From the NCBI GenBank assembly GCA_965651815.1, contig CBFGTJ010000086.1, positions 1-12,779 of the forward strand: a stretch of DNA of 12,779 bases, in the 5' to 3' direction. The notes beneath the pieces were generated by a model. It saw only the letters and a list, made by a program, of their open reading frames with translations, made no database searches and was not told the DNA's origin. This DNA is from CBFGTJ01 sp965651815 (GTDB lineage Bacteria; Actinomycetota; Acidimicrobiia; Acidimicrobiales; Microtrichaceae). Positions 1-6,318 of the stretch are shown piece by piece (position 1 is the stretch's first letter; each line of letters begins with the position of its first letter). The position numbers and the translations under genes are program-made.

Positions 1-108
1 GTGTTCCGCCAGACCGCCGCGTACGGGCACTTCGGTCGCGAGGGCGACGGCTTCACCTGGGAGCACACCAACCGTGCGGCGGACCTCCGGTCCGCGCTCG
101 GCCTCTGA
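1..108 (+). CDS. metK: S-adenosylmethionine synthetase, C-terminal end (partial)
   Basis: This is the last 35 codons of a gene that enters from the left edge; it reads in frame from base 1 and stops with TGA at 106-108. The peptide contains RQTAAYGHFGR followed by FTWEHTNRAADLR, which matches the conserved C-terminal signature of MetK (YGHFGR, then F.WE.TD). MetK makes S-adenosylmethionine from methionine and ATP in the cytosol, the methyl donor for the three methyltransferases in this window. metK lies close upstream of priA in many actinobacteria, including M. tuberculosis, and here only 26 nt separate them. The catalytic and nucleotide-binding regions lie outside the window and cannot be judged. 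Confidence 0.9.
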   Translation: MFRQTAAYGHFGREGDGFTWEHTNRAADLRSALGL

Positions 109-134
109 GCCCGGCCTCGACGTCCCCCGACGCG

Positions 135-1895
135 ATGAGGGCGGTGCGGGTCCTGCCCGACGTGCCCGCCATCGACCGAGCCTTCGACTACCTGGTCCCC
201 GACGCCCTCGGGGACCAGGTGCGCGTCGGGACGATGGTGCGGATCACGCTCTCGGGGCGCCGCGTCGGGGGGTGGGTGCTCGGCGACGACCCCGACCCGC
301 CGGGTGACCGGCAGCTGCACGAGATCAACAAGGTCGTCGGCCGTGGCCCCGACCCCGAGGTCATCGACCTGTGCCGCTGGGTGGCGTGGCGGTGGGCCGG
401 CCGGCTCGCGACGATCATGCGCCTCGCGTCGCCGGAACGGGTGGTGCGGGACCTGCCGACGCCGTCGCCGCGGGCCGTGCGCGGCGAGGGACACCCGCTC
501 GCGGCCGAGCTGCTCGCCTCCGGGCCGGGCGTGCACGTGCTGCAGGTGCCGCCCACCGACGACGCACTGGGCCCGGCGCTCGCGGCGGCCGCGGCCGGGC
601 AGTCGATCGTGGTCGCGCCCTCGGTCGCCACGGCCGACCGCGTCGCCGCCGGGCTCCGCGCCGCGGGCGCCGCGGTGGCCCGCTGGCCGCGGGACTGGGC
701 CGCTGCAGCGGCGGGGGCGACCGTCGTCGGTGGACGCTCCGCGGTGTTCGCGCCCGCGCCGGCGTTGCGGGCGGTGGTGGTGCTGGACGAGCACGACGAG
801 TCGCTCCAGAACGAGTCGTCCCCCTCCTGGCACGCCCGCGAGGTCGCGATCGAGCGGGCGGCGCGGGCGGGGGTGCCGTGCCTGCTGGTGTCCCCTGCGC
901 CGAGCCTCGAGGCCCGTGGCGTCGCGTCCGGTGCGGAGCGGCCCGTCGCGCGGCCCGCCCGCAGCGACGAGCGGGCCGGGTGGGCGCCGGTCACGGTCGT
1001 GGACCGCCGCGGCGAGGACGTCGGGCGCACGGGGTTGTTCTCCACCCGCCTCGTGGAGGCGGTCCGGGAGACGGCCAGGAGCGATCGTCGGGTGCTGTGC
1101 GTGCTGAACCGCACGGGCCGGGCGCGCCTGCTCATCTGCCGCAGCTGCGGCACGGTCGCCGCGTGCGACGTGTGCGGGTCGTCGGTCTCCCTGGGTGACG
1201 ACCTGCGATGCCACTGCGGGCGCTGCGGTGCCGAGCGACCGGGAGTGTGCGTCGAGTGCGGCTCGACGGCCCTCTCCGCGTACCGCGCGGGGGTGACCCG
1301 GGCCCGGGAGGAGCTGGAGGCGCTCGCCCTCGAACCGGTCGCGGCGGTGACGGGGGCCAGCCCCGCGGGAGCGGGTGGCGACCTGCCCGAGGCGCGGGTG
1401 GTGATCGGCACCGAGGCGGTGCTGCACCGCTTCGAGGACGTCGGGCTGGTGGCGTTCGTCGACTTCGACCAGGAGCTGCTCGCTCCCCGGTACCGCGCCG
1501 CCGAGGAGGCGCTGGCGCTGCTGGTGCTCGCGAGCCGGGCGGTCGGGGGACGGACCAGCGGGGGACGCCTCCTGCTGCAGACCCGCCTGCCCGACCACGA
1601 GGTCGTGCGGGCCGCGCTGCGGGCCGACCCGGACCTGGTGTCCGACGCGGAGCGCCGGCGCCGTTCGATGCTGCGGTTCCCGCCCTACGCGACGATCGCG
1701 ACCGTCGGGGGCGAGGCGGCGCCGGAGCTGGTGGAGCGGCTGGGTCGACCGCTGGGGGTCGAGGTGCTGGGCCCCGACGACGGGCGCTGGCTCCTGCGCT
1801 CCGACGACCCGGCCACGCTGCTGGACGCGCTCGCCGCCGTGCAGCGCCCTCCGGGCCGGCTCCACCTGCAGGTGGACCCGATGCGCATCCGCTGA
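135..1895 (+). CDS. priA: PriA-like primosomal protein N', helicase motifs degenerate
   Basis: The 586-residue protein begins MRAVRVLPDVPAIDRAFDY, the usual PriA 3'-DNA-binding-domain start. A zinc-binding block follows at residues 335-375, with cysteines at 335, 338, 344, 347, 361, 364, 372 and 375, the eight-cysteine pattern of PriA. The helicase core is eroded. Where E. coli PriA has a Walker A loop (GVTGSGKT), this protein has VLQVPPTDDALGPAL at about 135-149, with no GKT. The DEEH box is reduced to LDEHDE at 217-222, although the following ..SWHAREV segment (231-237) is kept. Actinobacterial PriA is generally considered to lack helicase activity, so the gene is probably functional as a replication-restart scaffold rather than broken. 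The start is the first ATG giving the conserved N-terminus; I see no clear ribosome-binding site. Possible co-transcription with metK is inferred from the short gap. Confidence 0.9.
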   Translation: MRAVRVLPDVPAIDRAFDYLVPDALGDQVRVGTMVRITLSGRRVGGWVLGDDPDPPGDRQLHEINKVVGRGPDPEVIDLCRWVAWRWAGRLATIMRLASPERVVRDLPTPSPRAVRGEGHPLAAELLASGPGVHVLQVPPTDDALGPALAAAAAGQSIVVAPSVATADRVAAGLRAAGAAVARWPRDWAAAAAGATVVGGRSAVFAPAPALRAVVVLDEHDESLQNESSPSWHAREVAIERAARAGVPCLLVSPAPSLEARGVASGAERPVARPARSDERAGWAPVTVVDRRGEDVGRTGLFSTRLVEAVRETARSDRRVLCVLNRTGRARLLICRSCGTVAACDVCGSSVSLGDDLRCHCGRCGAERPGVCVECGSTALSAYRAGVTRAREELEALALEPVAAVTGASPAGAGGDLPEARVVIGTEAVLHRFEDVGLVAFVDFDQELLAPRYRAAEEALALLVLASRAVGGRTSGGRLLLQTRLPDHEVVRAALRADPDLVSDAERRRRSMLRFPPYATIATVGGEAAPELVERLGRPLGVEVLGPDDGRWLLRSDDPATLLDALAAVQRPPGRLHLQVDPMRIR

Positions 1896-1909
1896 GGCGG
1901 CGACGCCTC
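1894..1909 (+). terminator. Short GC hairpin with GCGA tetraloop at the priA stop
   Basis: GAGGCG and CGCCTC form a perfect 6-bp stem closing a GCGA (GNRA-type) loop. The hairpin starts inside the priA stop codon and ends one base before the GGTACGAT promoter-like element of the next gene. There is no T tract. It could be a weak terminator or mRNA 3'-end stabiliser for priA, or chance in GC-rich DNA. Confidence 0.3.
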
Positions 1910-1911
1910 GG

Positions 1912-1917
1912 TACGAT
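1912..1917 (+). promoter_or_regulatory. -10-like element TACGAT for the Imm-5-like gene (leaderless)
   Basis: CGGTACGAT ends at 1917 and is followed by exactly seven bases before the GTG start at 1925. In an actinobacterial sigma-70 promoter (TANNNT -10) transcription would begin about seven bases after the hexamer, on or next to the start codon, giving a leaderless mRNA. No Shine-Dalgarno precedes the start, which agrees. No clear -35 is visible. The same CGGTAC-type element precedes def, mogA and ribD. Confidence 0.55.
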
Positions 1918-1924
1918 CCGCCGG

Positions 1925-2446
1925 GTGATCCTGCCGAAGGTGCGAGATCCGCGCTTGGTGACGATCCGGCGTGGGGGAGTGCTCACCGACGACGACCATC
2001 GGCTCCTCGCCCTGTGGGCGGCGACGTGCGCCGAGCACGTGCTGCACCTGTTCGAGTCGGAGCAGCCCTCGGACGACCGGCCGCGGCAGGCGATCGAGCA
2101 CGTGCGGGCCTGGACCCGTGGCGAGGTCCGGATGATGGAGTCCCGGGCGGCGGGCGGCCACGCGATGGGGGCCGCGCGGGACCTGCGTGGCGCTCCCCGG
2201 TTCGCCGCCTACGCCGCCGGGCAGGCGGCCTGCGTGCCCCACGTCGCCGAGCACGAGCTCGGCGCCGCGGCCTATGCGATCAAGGCCGTGCGCGCCGCCG
2301 CCGCTGCGGCAGGGGACGACGAGGGGCCGGCCGGCCGGGTCGAGTGCGAGTGGCAGCGAGCACAGCTCCCGGAGCCCATCCGCGAGCTCGTCCTCGACGA
2401 CCAGCGCCGGCGCAACGAGCTGTGCTGGTCCGTCTTCGACTGCTGA
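1925..2446 (+). CDS. Imm-5-like ('putative immunity protein') helical protein
   Basis: The predicted protein has 173 residues, starting at GTG 1925. Residues 7-40 (RDPRLVTIRRGG, then LTDDDHRLLALWAA and CAEHVL) and the later AAGQA..VPHVAEHELGAAAYAIKAV (98-122) resemble the Imm-5-like domain found in many actinobacterial proteins labelled 'putative immunity protein'. That label comes from families near polymorphic toxins; no biochemical function is known to me for this branch. The protein is rich in Ala, Arg and His, probably all-helical, with loosely repeated helix pairs such as AIEHVRAWTRGE and VECEWQRAQLPE. It has no signal peptide or membrane segment, so it should be cytosolic. I chose GTG 1925 over upstream in-frame starts because those lie inside priA, and because a TACGAT element sits seven bases before it. 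No toxin gene lies nearby, so an immunity role is doubtful. It is convergent with the RsmC-like gene. Confidence 0.75.
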   Translation: MILPKVRDPRLVTIRRGGVLTDDDHRLLALWAATCAEHVLHLFESEQPSDDRPRQAIEHVRAWTRGEVRMMESRAAGGHAMGAARDLRGAPRFAAYAAGQAACVPHVAEHELGAAAYAIKAVRAAAAAAGDDEGPAGRVECEWQRAQLPEPIRELVLDDQRRRNELCWSVFDC

Positions 2447-2482
2447 CCAGCGGGCTCGAGGGGGAACGGCAGGGGAGCGGGC

Positions 2483-3121
2483 TCAGGCCGGCCGCACCCG
2501 CAGGATCCGGTAGCCCTGCCGGGAGCGGACCCGTTCGACCTCGTGCCCCTGTGAGCGCAGCCAGGCGGCGAGCGAGTCGGCCCCGAGGTGGCGGTTGACC
2601 ACCAGCCACGCCTCGCCGCCGTCGGTGAGCCGGCCGAGCCAGTGCTCGAGCAGCTCGTGCAGCGCCGCCTTGCCGATCCGGATCGGCGGGTTCGACACGA
2701 CGCAGCCGAACCGCAGGTCGTCGGGCACGTCCTGAGGGGCCGCGACGTGCACCCGCAGGCCCAGCTCCGCGGCGTTGCGCTCGCACAGCTCCCGCGCCCT
2801 GCGGTTCACGTCGATCGCCCACACCTCGGCCTCGGGGTCCCTCGCGGCGACCGTGCACGCGATCGGCCCGTAGCCGCACCCCAGGTCCAGCACCGGTCCC
2901 GGCAGCCGCCCGGGGAGCTCGCCGAGCAGCAGCTTGGTGCCCGGGTCGACCCGGTCGGGGGAGAAGGTGCCGGCGTCGGTCGCGAGGTCGATCGTGAGGT
3001 CGGGCAGCACCAACCGCACCGACCGGGGCCTCGAGCGCGCGGAGGGGTCGTCGGTGAAGTAGTGGCCCTCGCCCCGGGCGGGGGTGACGCTCGCCTCCGA
3101 GGGGCTGCCGGGGTCCACCAC
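2483..3121 (-). CDS. RsmC-like class I SAM-dependent methyltransferase
   Basis: From GTG 3121 the protein has 212 residues. It shows SAM-binding motif I, PVLDLGCGYGPIA (76-88), an acidic post-I residue in VWAIDVN (100-106) and motif IV NPPIRIGK (144-151), the NPP signature of base-amine methyltransferases. Before these, HYFTDDPSA and FSPDRVDPGTKLLL match the C-terminal half of RsmC/RlmG, the m2G methyltransferases of rRNA. As in other actinobacterial homologues, the duplicated inactive N-terminal half is absent. The real substrate (16S G1207 or another base) cannot be read from sequence. Alternative GTG starts lie at 3130 and 3118. I prefer 3121 because a TACCGT element on this strand ends seven bases before it. 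The gene is divergent from def, with only 24 bp between start codons, and its stop is 36 nt from the convergent Imm-5-like gene. Confidence 0.8.
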   Translation of the reverse strand: MVDPGSPSEASVTPARGEGHYFTDDPSARSRPRSVRLVLPDLTIDLATDAGTFSPDRVDPGTKLLLGELPGRLPGPVLDLGCGYGPIACTVAARDPEAEVWAIDVNRRARELCERNAAELGLRVHVAAPQDVPDDLRFGCVVSNPPIRIGKAALHELLEHWLGRLTDGGEAWLVVNRHLGADSLAAWLRSQGHEVERVRSRQGYRILRVRPA

Positions 3122-3128
3122 GACCGCC

Positions 3129-3134
3129 ACGGTA
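3129..3134 (-). promoter_or_regulatory. -10-like element TACCGT for the RsmC-like gene
   Basis: On the minus strand GGTACCGT ends at 3129, seven bases before the GTG at 3121. Its GGTACC core (3131-3136) is palindromic and is shared with the -10 element of def on the opposite strand. The fit to TANNNT and the spacing match leaderless promoters elsewhere in the window, but there is no visible -35 element. Confidence 0.45.
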
Positions 3135-3138
3135 CCCT
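3133..3138 (+). promoter_or_regulatory. -10-like element TACCCT for def (leaderless)
   Basis: CGGTACCCT (3130-3138) ends seven bases before the def ATG at 3146. There is no Shine-Dalgarno between them, so a leaderless transcript starting at or near the ATG is likely. The element overlaps the divergent promoter element of the RsmC-like gene, so the two promoters may compete for polymerase. Confidence 0.5.
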
Positions 3139-3145
3139 TGTGGCC

Positions 3146-3700
3146 ATGGCACCTCCCTACGCCATCCGGATCGTGGGTGACCCCGTGCTGCGCCAGCGCG
3201 CCGAAGAGGTCACCGACATCGACGGCCGGCTGGTCAAGCTCTGCGACGACATGTTGGAGACGATGTACGACGCCCCGGGCGTCGGCCTCGCCGCGCCGCA
3301 GGTGGGGGTGCAGAAGCGGCTCTTCGTCTACGACATCGGTGACGGCCCCGGCGTGCTGATCAACCCGGTCATCACCGAGTCCGACGGGGAGTGGGAGTAC
3401 CCGGAGGGCTGCCTGTCGGTGCCCGGCATGCAGTTCGAGATCGTGCGCCCGAAGACCGTCGCGGTCACCGCCATCGACCTGGACGGCAACGAGGTCCACA
3501 TCGAGGCCGACGAGTTCATGGCGCGCATGCTCCAGCACGAGATCGACCACCTCGACGGGGTGCTCCTGCTCGAGCGGCTGGACGAGGACCAGCGGCGCGA
3601 GGCCAAGCGGGCGCTGCGCGAGCGGGCCATGGCGGGCACGACGATCCCGGGCCCCGCGCCGCTCGAGGGAGCCGGGCGACGCCCGTTCCGGCTGCGCTGA
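3146..3700 (+). CDS. def: Peptide deformylase
   Basis: The protein has 184 residues, normal for bacterial deformylase. All three signature motifs are intact: GVGLAAPQ (45-52), EGCLS with the metal-ligand Cys89 (87-91), and QHEIDHL (130-136) with metal ligands His131 and His135 and catalytic Glu132. It removes the formyl group from the N-terminal methionine of new proteins in the cytosol, using a bound metal ion. The C-terminal tail after residue 150 is basic, a common ribosome-binding feature of deformylases. I chose ATG 3146, which gives the usual short N-terminus before IRIVGDPVLR; an in-frame GTG lies two codons upstream. It is the first gene of the def-fmt-rsmB run, with 13 nt to fmt. Fmt adds the formyl group that Def later removes. 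Confidence 0.95.
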   Translation: MAPPYAIRIVGDPVLRQRAEEVTDIDGRLVKLCDDMLETMYDAPGVGLAAPQVGVQKRLFVYDIGDGPGVLINPVITESDGEWEYPEGCLSVPGMQFEIVRPKTVAVTAIDLDGNEVHIEADEFMARMLQHEIDHLDGVLLLERLDEDQRREAKRALRERAMAGTTIPGPAPLEGAGRRPFRLR

Positions 3701-3713
3701 GCCGACACCCCCG

Positions 3714-4610
3714 GTGAGGCTCGTCTACCTCGGCACGCCGCAGGAGGCCGTGCCACCGCTGCAGGCGCTGCACGACGCCGGGCACGACGTCGCGCTCGTC
3801 GTCACCCGCCCCGACCGCCGGCGGGGCCGCGGCGGCGCCACCTCGCCGAGCCCCGTCAAGGCCGCGGCGACGGAGCTCGGCCTCCCCGTCTCCCACGACC
3901 TCGACGACGTCACGACCGTCGGTGCCGAGCTCGGCGTGGTCGTCGCGTACGGGCGGATCATCCCGCCCGAGGTCCTCGAGCAGCTCCCGATGGTCAACCT
4001 CCACTTCTCGCTGCTGCCGCGCTGGCGCGGCGCGGCGCCGGTCGAGCGGGCGATCCTCGCCGGCGACGACCGCACCGGCGTGTGCGTGATGCGCGTCGAG
4101 GAGGGGCTCGACACCGGTGACGTGCTGTCGTGCGTCGAGGTGCCGATCGGGCCGCGCGACACCGCCGCGTCGCTGCGGGCCACGCTCGTGGAGGTCGGCT
4201 CCCGCCTGCTGGTCGAGACCCTGGAGGCCGGGCTCGACGAGGCGACCCCGCAGTCGGCCGAGGGCGTGACCTACGCCGAGAAGATCGGGCCGGAGGACCT
4301 GCGACTGGACTGGGCGGACCCCGCGGTGCAGCTCGACCGGGTGGTGCGCGTCGGCGGCGCGTGGACGACCTTCCGCGGCCGCCGCCTCAAGGTGCTCGAC
4401 GCGGAGCCGCTCGCGGAGCTCGACCCGGCCGGCGTCGATCCCGACGCAGCGAGGGGCGCGGCTCCGGGCACGCTGGTGGTGCCGACCGTGGTCCGCTGCG
4501 GCGACGGGTTCCTGCGCCTCACGCGGGTGCAGCCGGAGGGCAGGGCGGCGATGGACGCAGCGGCCTGGGCCAACGGTGCCCGGCCCGCGGGCGAACGGTT
4601 CGGCACATGA
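3714..4610 (+). CDS. fmt: Methionyl-tRNA formyltransferase
   Basis: The 298-residue protein begins MRLVYLGTPQEAVPPL, a typical Fmt start read from GTG 3714. The formyl-transfer core is intact: NLHFSLLPRWRGAAP at 95-109 supplies Asn95 and His97, and LDTGDVL at 132-138 supplies the catalytic Asp133. Residues 31-49 form the TRPDRRRGRG..SPSPVK loop that contacts the initiator tRNA. The C-terminal OB-like domain covers roughly 200-298. The enzyme transfers formyl from 10-formyl-tetrahydrofolate to Met-tRNA for translation initiation. The usual HPSLLP reads HFSLLP here, a change that does not touch the catalytic residues. No Shine-Dalgarno is evident, so translation may be coupled to def. The stop overlaps the rsmB start as ATGA. 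Confidence 0.93.
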   Translation: MRLVYLGTPQEAVPPLQALHDAGHDVALVVTRPDRRRGRGGATSPSPVKAAATELGLPVSHDLDDVTTVGAELGVVVAYGRIIPPEVLEQLPMVNLHFSLLPRWRGAAPVERAILAGDDRTGVCVMRVEEGLDTGDVLSCVEVPIGPRDTAASLRATLVEVGSRLLVETLEAGLDEATPQSAEGVTYAEKIGPEDLRLDWADPAVQLDRVVRVGGAWTTFRGRRLKVLDAEPLAELDPAGVDPDAARGAAPGTLVVPTVVRCGDGFLRLTRVQPEGRAAMDAAAWANGARPAGERFGT

Positions 4611-5740
4611 GCCGTCCGGGTCGTCGGGGTCGCCCGCCGGGCAGGGCCCCGAAGGTCCGCGAGGGCGTCGAGGCGCGGCGGACGGCGCTCGAGGTGCTGG
4701 CCCGCGTCGAGGACGACGGCGCCTACGCCAACCTGGCGCTGGGCCACGCGCTCGACCGGTCCGGGCTCGGCACCGCCGACCGGGCGTTCGTCACCGACGT
4801 CGTCTACGGCACGCTGCGGCACCAGCGGGGCCTCGACCACCTCGCCGAGCGGTTCCTCACCTCCGCGCCACCCGGCCCGGCCCGGCGCGCCCTGCGGCTC
4901 GGCGCCTACCAGCTCGTGCACCGCGACGACGTGCCCGACCACGCCGCGGTCGGCGCGACGGTCGAGGCCACCCCGAAGCGCTACCGCGGCCTGGTGAACG
5001 CCGTGCTCCGGCGCATCGCCACCGCACCGGTCGAGTACCCCGACGACGCGACCCGGCTGTCGTACCCGGACTGGGTCGTGGAGCGCCTCGTCGAGGACCT
5101 CGGGCGCGAGCGGGCGCTCGGCGCGCTCGAGGCGATGAACCAGCCGGCACGCCCGAACGTGCGCGACGACGGCTACGTCCAGGACCTCGCGTCGCAGTGG
5201 GTGGCGGAGCTCGTCCCCGCGGGCGAGGGCGACACGGTGCTGGACCTGTGCGCCGCTCCCGGGGGCAAGGCGACCGCCATCGCTCACCGGGGGGCCACCG
5301 TCCTCGCCGCGGACCTGCAGCCCCAGCGCGTGCGCCTCGTCGCCGACAACGTCGCCCGGACCGGCGCCGCCGGCGCCTTCCCGGTCGTCGCGGACGCCCG
5401 GCGCCCACCGGCGCGGGTCGCCGTGGCCGACGCGGTGCTGTTGGACGCCCGCTGGCGCCTGGACGCCGGCGCGGTCGAGCGCCTCGCCGCGCTCCAGCGC
5501 GAGCTCGTCGACGCTGCGGTGCCGCTGGTGCGCCCCGGGGGCGTGCTCGTCTACAGCGTCTGCACCCTCACCGAGGCGGAGAGCATCGGGGTCGACCGGC
5601 ACGTCGAGGCCGCCCACCCGCAGCTCGAGCCGCTCGACCCACCGGGCGGGCCGTGGGAGGCCCACGGGCGTGGCGCCATCCTGCTGCCGCAGGCGGCGTC
5701 GACCGACGGGATGTGCCTGTTCCGCTACCGGGTGCCCTGA
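4607..5740 (+). CDS. rsmB: RsmB/NOP-family rRNA m5C methyltransferase lacking motif IV
   Basis: The 377-residue protein is shorter than the usual 430 or so. Residues 20-140 form the NusB-like RNA-binding domain (RRTALEVLARVEDDGAYANL, then FVTDVVYGTLRH). The methyltransferase domain keeps motif I LDLCAAPGGK (212-221), the SAM-contacting AADLQPQR (234-241) and motif VI YSVCTLT with the nucleophile-type Cys319. Two pieces are missing. After MNQPARPNVR (177-186) the sequence jumps to DDGYVQDLASQ, omitting about 45 residues of the N-terminal catalytic subdomain. Motif IV, normally DAPCSG followed by a basic stretch and RW, is reduced to LLDARW (278-283), so the PC cysteine is gone. Both junctions are in frame with well-kept flanks, so the gene may be a clade-specific reduced form rather than a pseudogene. 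RsmB normally makes m5C967 in 16S rRNA; activity here is uncertain. The ATG overlaps the fmt stop by four bases. Confidence 0.85.
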   Translation: MSRPGRRGRPPGRAPKVREGVEARRTALEVLARVEDDGAYANLALGHALDRSGLGTADRAFVTDVVYGTLRHQRGLDHLAERFLTSAPPGPARRALRLGAYQLVHRDDVPDHAAVGATVEATPKRYRGLVNAVLRRIATAPVEYPDDATRLSYPDWVVERLVEDLGRERALGALEAMNQPARPNVRDDGYVQDLASQWVAELVPAGEGDTVLDLCAAPGGKATAIAHRGATVLAADLQPQRVRLVADNVARTGAAGAFPVVADARRPPARVAVADAVLLDARWRLDAGAVERLAALQRELVDAAVPLVRPGGVLVYSVCTLTEAESIGVDRHVEAAHPQLEPLDPPGGPWEAHGRGAILLPQAASTDGMCLFRYRVP

Positions 5741-5767
5741 GCCCCGCCTGCGGGTAGGTGCCCGGGG

Positions 5768-5786
5768 CGGCGGTACGATGCCGCCG
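5768..5786 (+). repeat. Inverted repeat enclosing the mogA -10 element
   Basis: CGGCGG (5768-5773) and CCGCCG (5781-5786) are perfect inverted repeats with TACGATG between them, so the -10-like hexamer lies in the loop. This could be an operator covering the promoter or chance symmetry in GC-rich DNA. Confidence 0.35.
5774..5779 (+). promoter_or_regulatory. -10-like element TACGAT for mogA
   Basis: CGGTACGAT (5771-5779) is identical over nine bases to the element before the Imm-5-like gene. Unlike that case, the gene start is 30 bases further on and has a Shine-Dalgarno, so transcription would start near 5786 and leave a leader of roughly 24 nt. No clear -35 is seen. Confidence 0.5.
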
Positions 5787-5800
5787 ACCGGATACTCGCT

Positions 5801-5808
5801 GGAGGTGA
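5801..5808 (+). promoter_or_regulatory. Strong Shine-Dalgarno deciding the mogA start
   Basis: GGAGGTGA is an eight-base match to the 16S 3' end. It lies immediately before the GTG at 5810, with four bases between GGAGG and GTG. It is one of the few clear ribosome-binding sites in the window and fixes the mogA start. Confidence 0.7.
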
Positions 5809-5809
5809 C

Positions 5810-6298
5810 GTGGCGGAACAGCGACGACTGCAGGCCAAGGTGCTCACCGTCTCCGACGGGGTCGAGACGGGCGAGAAGCCCGACAGCGCCGGCGCCGCGC
5901 TCGCGGACCGCCTCCGGGAGAGCGGCTTCGACGTCATCGAGTGCCGGGCGGTCGGCGACGACGTCTCCGAGGTGTCGAACGCCCTCTCCTACATGGCCTA
6001 CGGGTTCAACGGCCTGATCGTGACCAACGGCGGCACCGGGTTCGAGCCGAGGGACATCACGCCGGAGGCCACCCGGCGCATCCTCGACCGGGTCGCGCCG
6101 GGCCTCGGCGACGCCATGCGGAGCGCGAGCCCGCTCGGGCGGCTCTCCCGGGCGGTCGCGGGCACGCGCGGCGCGTCGCTGATCGTCAACGTCGCAGGCG
6201 CGCCGCAGGGCGCGGTCGAGATGCTCGAGGCGATCATCGACGTCGTGCCCACGGCGCTCGAGGAGCTCGCCTCCCGGTCCGGGCCCTCCGCCACCTGA
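5810..6298 (+). CDS. mogA: MogA/MoaB-family molybdopterin adenylyltransferase
   Basis: The 162-residue protein is a single MoCF-biosynthesis domain, normal in length for MogA/MoaB. It opens with VLTVSDGVETGEKPDSAG, then carries the molybdopterin-binding TNGGTGFEPRDITPEA (72-87) and GTRGASLIVNVAGAPQGAVE (118-137). The family adenylylates molybdopterin before molybdenum insertion. The usual LPGSP-like turn in the last motif is VAGAP here, a mild departure. MogA and MoaB cannot be separated confidently by eye. No other molybdenum cofactor gene is in the window; the gene stands alone between rsmB and ribD, in the position where M. tuberculosis carries rpe. The GTG start at 5810 is set by GGAGGTGA just before it, and TACGAT lies further upstream. 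Gaps are 69 nt to rsmB and 88 nt to ribD, so it is probably its own transcription unit. Confidence 0.82.
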   Translation: MAEQRRLQAKVLTVSDGVETGEKPDSAGAALADRLRESGFDVIECRAVGDDVSEVSNALSYMAYGFNGLIVTNGGTGFEPRDITPEATRRILDRVAPGLGDAMRSASPLGRLSRAVAGTRGASLIVNVAGAPQGAVEMLEAIIDVVPTALEELASRSGPSAT

Positions 6299-6318
6299 CC
6301 CGCCCGCCGGAGCCCACC

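Noticed and set aside
188..1411. A 407-codon minus-strand frame opposite priA
   Set aside because: Low-complexity Ser/Arg/Thr/Pro-rich translation without motifs, fully covered by a recognisable gene on the other strand.
2449..2484. Direct repeat AGCGGGCTC at 2449-2457 and 2476-2484 between convergent genes
   Set aside because: Nine bases twice in a GC-rich gap, with no hairpin or family resemblance; one copy overlaps the stop of the RsmC-like gene. Nothing supports a function.
5741..5768. Possible terminator after rsmB: GCCCCG (5741-5746) pairing with CGGGGC (5763-5768)
   Set aside because: Only six base pairs with a 16-nt loop and no T tract, easily found by chance in such GC-rich sequence.
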